A stretch of DNA of 5,744 nucleotides, taken from assembly GCA_900320415.1 (NCBI GenBank), contig ONSE01000136.1:1-5744 (forward strand), written 5' to 3'. The notes beneath the pieces were generated by a model. It saw only the letters and a program-made list of their open reading frames with translations, did not search any database and was not told the origin of the DNA. How positions within the stretch are numbered: the first letter of the stretch is position 1; every line of letters begins with the position of its first letter. The stretch comes from an uncultured Eubacteriales bacterium (GTDB lineage Bacteria > Bacillota > Clostridia > Oscillospirales > Acutalibacteraceae). Positions 1 to 4,586 of this stretch are shown here, one piece after another. Both the position numbers and the translations under genes were made by a program.

Positions 1-1
1 A

Positions 2-82
2 TTCCGGAAACCATTGTCGCTTTTGCTTGCGTCGCTCATGGTCATCGGCTCGGCAAGCTTTGCCGCTTCAGCCGCTGTCGCC
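2..82 (+). other. Signal peptide coding region (5' end missing)
   Basis: The visible part reads FRKP, then a hydrophobic core rich in Leu, Val and Ile, then an Ala/Ser-rich c-region ending in AVA before Asp24. This fits Sec export with signal peptidase I cleavage after Ala23 (codon 80-82); an earlier cut after ASA at residue 20 is possible. The Arg-Lys pair lies upstream of the TTG at 14, so starting there would remove the positive charge. The initiator is most likely a few codons before the window. Confidence 0.85.
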
Positions 83-3000
83 GACTCGGATGATGTTGTC
101 GGTTACAGTAACCAGAGCTATCTAGAAAACTACGCAGAAAAGGCGTACAACGTACCAGACCTCGGCAGCACCTATTCGCCGTCTGCCACGACCTTCAAAA
201 CATGGTCGCCCGAGGCTTCCTCCGTCAAGGTGAAGCTCTATAAGACAGGCTCTGACAGTGAGTCCGGCTCGGGTACCATCGGTGAATATCCCATGTCCAA
301 GGACAGCAACACGGGCGTGTGGAGCCTGTCGCTGGACGGCGACCACAAGAATCAGTTTTATACCTACGTCATCAGCGTCAAAGGGCAGACCAACGAGACG
401 CAGGATATCTATTCCAAGGCTGTCGGCGTCAACGGCAACCGCTCGATGGTCGTCGACCTCGATTCCACCGACCCTGACGGATGGAACAGCGACAAGCACG
501 TTGTGTTCCAGAACGCGGGTGAGGCGGTTGTTTGGGAAGTGCATGTGCGTGACTTCTCCGCTTCCGAGACTTCAGGCGTCAGCTACGACAACAGAGGCAA
601 GTACCTCGGCTTCACCGAGTCGGGTACGACGCTCAACGGCACCGCGGGAGATATCGCCACCGGCATTGACTATCTCGTTGAGCAGGGTATCAACTGCGTC
701 CAGCTCATGCCCGTTTATGACTTCCAGTCCGTAGACGAGACTGCTCCGTCTGCCACCAACCGCAACTGGGGCTATGATCCGCAGAACTACAACGCTCCCG
801 AGGGTTCCTACTCCACGAACCCCTACGACGGCAACGTCAGAATCAAGGAATTCAAGCAGATGATCCAGGCGCTCCATGACAGAAATATCTCTGTTGTTAT
901 GGACGTTGTATATAACCATACCTACAACACTGCTTCCAGCTTCGAAAAGACCGTTCCCGGTTACTATTACCGCATGAACTCCTCCACGAAGTTCTCCAAC
1001 GGCTCGGGCTGCGGCAACGAGACGGCTTCCGACAAGAAGATGTACCGCAAGTTCATGATCGAGTCCATCAAATACTGGATGGATGAGTATCATATCGACG
1101 GCTTCCGTTTTGACCTGATGGGTCTGCACGACGTCACCACCATGAACGAGATCAGAAGCAACCTCGACAGCTTCTATGCCGACGGCACAGGCAGGAAGGT
1201 TCTCATGTACGGTGAGCCGTGGACAGGCGGCGATACCCTCAATCCCGATCCCATCTTCAGCTGGCAGGGAACGGGTATTTCCCGACTGGATTCCAGAGTC
1301 GGCGCGTTCGGCGACCAGTACCGTGACGCCATCAAGGGTGATACCGATTCCACGGGCAAGGGCTTTGTACAGGGCAACACCTCCGCCAATACAAGCAAAA
1401 TCGTCAGCGGCGTAAAGGGAAAGGTATACTCCGCCGCTTCACCCAAGAGCCCCGCTCAGGCGCTTTCCTATGCCGACGCCCACGATAACCTGATTATGTG
1501 GGACAAGATCGTCAAGAGTAACGGTTCCTCCGATTACACGGGCACAAATACGTACTTCCAGCAGCAGATGAAGGAAATCTACACCCTTCTGCTCACCTCT
1601 CAGGGTATCCCGTTCATGACCGCCGGCTCCGAGTTCGGCAGAACCAAGCAGGGCGACCATAACTCCTACAAGTCTCCCGACTCCATCAACGCAATTGATT
1701 GGACCCGCGTTAAGACGATGTCGGGTCTGGCAGCATACTATAAAGGTATGCTCGCTATCAGAAAGCACTATTCCTCGCTCCACGCTTCCTCTATCGTGAC
1801 GCCGAGCTTCCAGTCCGAAATGGGCGATGTTGTCGCCTACACCTACTCCAACAGCACGGCGGGCGAATGGAACAAGCTCGCAGTCCTCGTCAACGGCGGC
1901 TCTCAGGCATGGACGATCAACCTCAGCGGCTCGGGATGGGTTGTTGTGGCGAACGGCAACTCTGCAGGTCTGACCAGCCTCGGCGAGGTTTCAGGCAACA
2001 CCTATTCGATTCCCGCGAAGGGAAGCGCTGTTCTGGTTGACAAGGCGAGCTTCAACAATCTCGTGATCAAGGACGGCGAGGGTACCCTGACCGTCAATCA
2101 CGTTGACCAGTCAGGCAAGGTTCTCAAGACCCAGACCGCTACCTACAAGGCAGGCATGACCTACCGCGCGACTCCCGACGCAGACCTGCTCTTCGACTAT
2201 GAGCTGATCGATACACAGGGCGAGACCAGCGGCACTGTCGCTGCGGGCGGCAGCTACACGGTCACCTTCGTCTATCAGACGACAGGCGCAGGCTCAGGCT
2301 ATGTGAACGTCACCCACGTTGACGCGAGCGGCAAGCAGCTTGCGGAGCCTGAAAAGTCCCGCTACAAGGTCGGCGCGACCTACAGCACCGCGCCTGTCGC
2401 GATTGCGGGCTATCAGCTCGATACCTCCAAGATCCCCGCCAACGCTGCGGGCACCTTCTCGGGTGATGTTGACGTTAAGTATGTCTACACGCCTCTTACC
2501 TCCAACACCGTAAAGATTCACTATAAGAATACCAACAACTGGTCAACCGTCCGCTGCTATGCGTATTATACCAATGACGCGGGCACAACCGTTGAGCTGA
2601 ACGGCAAATGGAATTCTGCGAAGGTCATGTCCTCAGAGGGCAGCAACTGGTATGGCGCGACCTTTACCGCTCCCAAGGCTTATGCACTCTTCCACAACGG
2701 CAACGGCTCTACCAATACCGCGCAGGATCCCGGTGACGTCGGTTACCTCTGCATCGGCGAGGTATGGATTGAGAGCGGCGTGACCACCTTCGGCACAAAG
2801 GTCATCACCAGCCATGTTGACGCCAAGACCGGTCAGAAGATCGCCGACGATGTGATCGAGAACGCCCCCAAGGTCAGCTCGACCGACAGCTACACCACCT
2901 CTCCTCTCGCGGGCAGAACCGATTATATCGAGCCTGCCAACGCGACGGGTAAGTACAGCGTAGGCGCCGTCAATGTCGTTTACTACTACGGTGAGGGTCA

Positions 3001-3877
3001 GCAGCCTACACAGCCTGTCACTGACAAGCCGACTGAGCCGACGACTCAGAAGCCGACAGAAAAGCCGACAGAACCGACGACGCAGAAGCCTACCGTAAAA
3101 CCCACCACTCAGCCCGTAACCGATAAGCCCACCGAACCGACGACCCAGCCTGTTACGGTTCCCGTTACCAAGCTTCTTGTCGGCGACGTAAACTTTGATT
3201 GTTACATCAATGTCGTGGACGCGACTATGATCCAGCGTATCGCGGCGGAGATCATTACTCCAACTGAAGCACAGCAGATCGCGGGCGATGTTGACGGCAA
3301 CGGTATCGTGACCATTACGGATGCGACGATGGTGCAGCGCTATGCCGCGAGCATGGATACGGGAATCGGAAACGCAGGCAAGTATGTGGACGGTCCCACG
3401 CCGCCCGCGCCTCCTACCCAGCCGACGACCGCGAAGCCCACAGAAAAGCCCACGGAAAAGCCGACTGAGAAGCCTACCGAAGCGCCGACCACAGTGAAGC
3501 CGACCGAGACTCCCACCACCGTTCAGCCGACCACAGTGAAGCCGACCGAGGCTCCCACCGATCCGCCCAAACCCACTGTTTATCTGACAGCGACAGCAGT
3601 TGCCAGCGGCACCGAGGATTGGTACATCTGGACTTGGAGCGGCAGCGAAACGGGTCACTGGATCAAGGGCTCAGGCGATGCTTCTCTTGTCACGTTCACG
3701 GGAGATATCGGTTCAAGTCTCCTCTTCGTCAGATTGCCCCAGGGCGCGTCTCCCAGCTGGAACCCGAACAACATCTGGAACCAGACCGAGGACGCATCAA
3801 CCCAAATCGGAGGCGCCTTTGTTATTACCTCCTACGGTCAGGGCGATGGAGCAAAGATGTATGGCTCCTGGAGCTGA
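2..3877 (+). CDS. pulA: Secreted dockerin-containing type I pullulanase (GH13 debranching enzyme), 5' partial
   Basis: This enzyme should hydrolyse alpha-1,6 branches of pullulan, amylopectin or limit dextrins outside the cell. Residues are numbered from the TTG at 14. That TTG is probably not the true start, because the frame is open to base 2 and the upstream codons (FRKP) supply the basic n-region of the signal peptide. Domains: signal peptide to about 23; CBM48 about 53-150; GH13 about 170-678; MucBP-like repeats about 690-757 and 762-828; CBM25/26-like module about 833-922; third MucBP-like repeat about 929-993; PT linker 996-1053; dockerin 1056-1113; PT linker 1127-1188; Trp-rich module 1189-1287. 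Catalytic evidence: the type I pullulanase signature NWGYDP (251-256), DVVYNHT (297-303), nucleophile Asp367 in GFRFD, acid/base Glu401 in YGEPW and Asp491 in AHDN. It ends with tandem TGA stops, then an intrinsic terminator. The dockerin implies anchoring in an amylosome-like complex. The debranching assignment is strong; exact substrate is inferred. Confidence 0.95.
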   Translation, partial: FRKPLSLLLASLMVIGSASFAASAAVADSDDVVGYSNQSYLENYAEKAYNVPDLGSTYSPSATTFKTWSPEASSVKVKLYKTGSDSESGSGTIGEYPMSKDSNTGVWSLSLDGDHKNQFYTYVISVKGQTNETQDIYSKAVGVNGNRSMVVDLDSTDPDGWNSDKHVVFQNAGEAVVWEVHVRDFSASETSGVSYDNRGKYLGFTESGTTLNGTAGDIATGIDYLVEQGINCVQLMPVYDFQSVDETAPSATNRNWGYDPQNYNAPEGSYSTNPYDGNVRIKEFKQMIQALHDRNISVVMDVVYNHTYNTASSFEKTVPGYYYRMNSSTKFSNGSGCGNETASDKKMYRKFMIESIKYWMDEYHIDGFRFDLMGLHDVTTMNEIRSNLDSFYADGTGRKVLMYGEPWTGGDTLNPDPIFSWQGTGISRLDSRVGAFGDQYRDAIKGDTDSTGKGFVQGNTSANTSKIVSGVKGKVYSAASPKSPAQALSYADAHDNLIMWDKIVKSNGSSDYTGTNTYFQQQMKEIYTLLLTSQGIPFMTAGSEFGRTKQGDHNSYKSPDSINAIDWTRVKTMSGLAAYYKGMLAIRKHYSSLHASSIVTPSFQSEMGDVVAYTYSNSTAGEWNKLAVLVNGGSQAWTINLSGSGWVVVANGNSAGLTSLGEVSGNTYSIPAKGSAVLVDKASFNNLVIKDGEGTLTVNHVDQSGKVLKTQTATYKAGMTYRATPDADLLFDYELIDTQGETSGTVAAGGSYTVTFVYQTTGAGSGYVNVTHVDASGKQLAEPEKSRYKVGATYSTAPVAIAGYQLDTSKIPANAAGTFSGDVDVKYVYTPLTSNTVKIHYKNTNNWSTVRCYAYYTNDAGTTVELNGKWNSAKVMSSEGSNWYGATFTAPKAYALFHNGNGSTNTAQDPGDVGYLCIGEVWIESGVTTFGTKVITSHVDAKTGQKIADDVIENAPKVSSTDSYTTSPLAGRTDYIEPANATGKYSVGAVNVVYYYGEGQQPTQPVTDKPTEPTTQKPTEKPTEPTTQKPTVKPTTQPVTDKPTEPTTQPVTVPVTKLLVGDVNFDCYINVVDATMIQRIAAEIITPTEAQQIAGDVDGNGIVTITDATMVQRYAASMDTGIGNAGKYVDGPTPPAPPTQPTTAKPTEKPTEKPTEKPTEAPTTVKPTETPTTVQPTTVKPTEAPTDPPKPTVYLTATAVASGTEDWYIWTWSGSETGHWIKGSGDASLVTFTGDIGSSLLFVRLPQGASPSWNPNNIWNQTEDASTQIGGAFVITSYGQGDGAKMYGSWS
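2081..2992 (+). other. Three MucBP-like repeats with a CBM25/26-like starch-binding module inserted between repeats 2 and 3
   Basis: Repeats 1 and 2 begin with the strand-turn pattern T-V-N-H-V-D-x-S-G and V-N-V-T-H-V-D-A-S-G and end in FVYQ and YVYT. Repeat 3 begins I-T-S-H-V-D-A-K-T-G and ends VVYYYG. This is the MucBP (PF06458) style of beta-grasp-like repeat. Between repeats 2 and 3 (about 2510-2776) lies a module with K-N-T-N-N-W-S near its start, an FHNGNGS turn and a GEVWIESG end, resembling CBM25/CBM26 starch-binding domains. It has two cysteines, Cys848 and Cys913, that could pair. The repeats may act as spacers or as a second adhesive surface; that role is inferred. The CBM family assignment is by eye and less certain than the MucBP call. 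Confidence 0.7.
3002..3172 (+). repeat. PT-rich linker 1 (Thr/Pro/Lys/Glu/Gln low-complexity)
   Basis: This encodes a disordered linker of about 57 residues between the third MucBP-like repeat and the dockerin, built from units such as KPTEPTTQ and QPVTDKPTE. QPVTDKPTEPTTQ occurs twice, but the two copies use different synonymous codons, so the repeat is conserved at protein level more than at DNA level. Such linkers are typical of Ruminococcus cellulosomal and amylosomal proteins and let catalytic and docking modules move independently. Confidence 0.9.
3179..3352 (+). other. Type I dockerin domain (two calcium-binding F-hand repeats)
   Basis: Two duplicated segments are visible. The first starts at Asp1058 with the pattern D-x-N-x-D-x-x-x-N-x-x-D (1058, 1060, 1062, 1066, 1069). 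The second starts at Asp1092 with D-x-D-x-N-G, then Thr1100 and Asp1103. Each calcium loop is followed by the same short helix, D-A-T-M-(I/V)-Q-R, so the likely cohesin-contact residues Ala-Thr and the Gln-Arg pair match in both halves, as in dockerins that can bind in two orientations. Phe1061 and Cys1063 in loop 1 depart from the usual Gly-rich sequence. It should bind a cohesin of a scaffoldin encoded elsewhere. Confidence 0.92.
3392..3577 (+). repeat. PT-rich linker 2 with internal direct repeats
   Basis: This encodes a linker of about 62 residues between the dockerin and the C-terminal module, with KPTE units and a run of Pro after the dockerin. It contains a near-perfect direct DNA repeat: 3484-3517 and 3526-3559 match over 34 bases with one difference (A at 3509, G at 3551), at a period of 42 bases or 14 codons. 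In contrast to linker 1, the nucleotide identity points to recent in-frame duplication, by slippage or recombination. Confidence 0.9.
3578..3874 (+). other. C-terminal Trp-rich module of unknown family (candidate carbohydrate-binding domain)
   Basis: Residues 1189-1287 form a self-contained segment after the last linker. It has seven tryptophans (1203, 1206, 1208, 1216, 1249, 1255, 1286), a W-x-I-W-T-W start, G-H-W-I-K-G, a central L-L-F-V-R-L-P strand and then W-N-P-N-N-I-W-N-Q-T-E-D. The last motif resembles the R-x-x-P...W-N-Q-T pattern that I recall at the ends of some clostridial amylolytic enzymes. Size, beta-strand-like alternation and exposed-looking aromatics suggest a small beta-sandwich that binds glycans. 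I cannot assign a CBM family; the binding role is inferred. Confidence 0.55.
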
Positions 3878-3925
3878 TGAAGTCAATTTGATTTAACACA
3901 ATTTCATATTGTTCTACCACCTTTC

Positions 3926-3960
3926 GGGGCAGCCTGTTTGACAGGCTGCCTCATTTTTTT
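3926..3960 (+). terminator. Intrinsic (Rho-independent) terminator of the pullulanase gene
   Basis: A GC-rich perfect stem pairs GGCAGCCTG (3928-3936) with CAGGCTGCC (3942-3950). It can extend by T3937-A3941 inside and by G3927-T3951 (wobble) and G3926-C3952 outside. A run of seven T follows (3954-3960). It lies about 50 bases after the stop and should separate pullulanase transcription from the phage genes downstream. Confidence 0.93.
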
Positions 3961-4025
3961 GTGCGCAAATGGATGATTGCATGCTCCTGCTTGCCGAAAA
4001 AGAAAAAAATCGGGAAATTTATTTT

Positions 4026-4049
4026 AAATTGCATACTTCTATGCAATTT
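4026..4049. repeat. Perfect 10-bp inverted repeat, hairpin or operator-like dyad
   Basis: AAATTGCATA (4026-4035) pairs perfectly with TATGCAATTT (4040-4049) around the 4-base loop CTTC. It is AT-rich and runs into TTTTT (4047-4051). It could be a weak terminator, a protein-binding operator or an mRNA leader hairpin. A shorter dyad, AATTTA (4016-4021) with TAAATT (4025-4030), overlaps its left arm, so the two structures would be mutually exclusive. The dyad is certain; its function is not. Confidence 0.6.
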
Positions 4050-4060
4050 TTGGAGCATTT

Positions 4061-4067
4061 GGAGGAG
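4061..4067 (+). promoter_or_regulatory. Shine-Dalgarno-like GGAGGAG without a convincing gene start behind it
   Basis: This is the best ribosome-binding match in the intergenic stretch, but it lies 33 bases upstream of the terS ATG, too far for normal use. The nearest start is a GTG at 4070, which opens only a 35-codon frame (4070-4177) overlapping terS. It may be a leader peptide, a relic, or may work with terS if the 4074-4089 hairpin shortens the distance. Confidence 0.35.
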
Positions 4068-4073
4068 TAGTGG

Positions 4074-4089
4074 AAGACAGTTCTGTCTT
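4074..4089. repeat. 7-bp dyad immediately upstream of terS
   Basis: AAGACAG (4074-4080) and CTGTCTT (4083-4089) are perfect inverted repeats around TT. As DNA this resembles a repressor or activator half-site pair. As RNA it gives a 6-bp stem with a 4-base loop between the GGAGGAG at 4061 and the terS ATG at 4101. Its position suggests control of the packaging genes, but no regulator is in the window. Confidence 0.45.
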
Positions 4090-4100
4090 TCGACTATTTC

Positions 4101-4586
4101 ATGGAGGTGGGGATTATCAAAAACAAGCTGACATCACGGGAAAGAGAATTCTGTCTCTGTTTTGCACAAACAGGTGACGCGGCTCTCTCGGCGCGGGAGG
4201 CGGGGTTCCCCGACGCGGCTCGGACAGGGCGGAAGCTGCTCTGCTGCGAACACGTCGTGCAGGAGCTGGAGCGGCTGGCTGCGATCCAGAACAGACTTCT
4301 CGGCTGTATGGCGGCGACAGGTTATCAGCGGCTCGCATTCGGCAACGTATCCGACGCGGTCTCGCTGGTCTTTGAGCAGGAGCCCGACAGGGAGAAGCTC
4401 GGAAAAATGGATTTGTTCCTGGTTTCCGAGCTGAAGCGTCCCAAGGACGGTGCTATGGAAATCAAGCTCTTTGACCGCATCAAGGCGTTGGAAAAGCTGG
4501 AGACCATGAGTGCGGAAAGCCGTACCGCAGACAGTCTGTTCGACGCAATCGGCAGAAGCGCCGTCGGAAGTGATGGCGATGATTGA
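4101..4586 (+). CDS. terS: Phage terminase small subunit, Terminase_2 (PBSX XtmA-like) family
   Basis: The small subunit recognises viral DNA at the packaging site and brings in the large subunit. The 161-residue product starts, after a short lead, with L-T-S-R-E-R-E-F-C-L-C-F-A-Q-T-G-D-A, then A-L-S-A-R-E-A-G-F and a segment up to E-L-E-R-L, the helix-turn-helix layout of Terminase_2 (PF03592). The C-terminal half (about 75-145) is charged and helical, with F-D-R-I-K-A-L-E-K-L-E, probably for oligomerisation. ATG 4101 is chosen because the frame is closed by TAG at 4068 and has no other good start. It has no Shine-Dalgarno at normal spacing; instead a GGAGGTGG lies inside codons 1-4 (4103-4110), so the start is less certain than the gene. 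It overlaps terL by 14 bases, the usual pair order, implying translational coupling. The family call rests on N-terminal motifs and the neighbouring terL. Confidence 0.85.
   Translation: MEVGIIKNKLTSREREFCLCFAQTGDAALSAREAGFPDAARTGRKLLCCEHVVQELERLAAIQNRLLGCMAATGYQRLAFGNVSDAVSLVFEQEPDREKLGKMDLFLVSELKRPKDGAMEIKLFDRIKALEKLETMSAESRTADSLFDAIGRSAVGSDGDD

Noticed and set aside
3002..3577. Repetitive DNA that might be mistaken for a CRISPR array or minisatellite
   Set aside because: The repeats are short, imperfect and in multiples of three, and encode KPTE-type linkers in frame with flanking domains. There are no constant repeats separated by unique spacers.
2633..3658. Long antisense open frame (341 codons) under the linkers and dockerin
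   Set aside because: It is a by-product of the repetitive, codon-biased PT-rich coding strand. Its translation is Arg/Gly/Leu-rich with no recognisable domain, while the plus strand has clear domains across the whole span.
3898..3912. Short dyad ACAAT...ATTGT after the pullulanase stop
   Set aside because: Five base pairs in AT-rich DNA is expected by chance, and the real terminator follows at 3926.
3961..4100. A sigma-A promoter for terS
   Set aside because: TTGCCG at 3991-3996 is a weak -35 candidate, but the nearest -10-like hexamer (TATTTT at 4020) is 23 bases away. Other AT-rich hexamers lack a -35 partner, so no promoter is annotated.
4070..4177. 35-codon frame from GTG 4070 behind the GGAGGAG at 4061
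   Set aside because: Spacing to the Shine-Dalgarno is short, it overlaps terS in another frame and the peptide has no recognisable feature. It stays only as a possible leader peptide.
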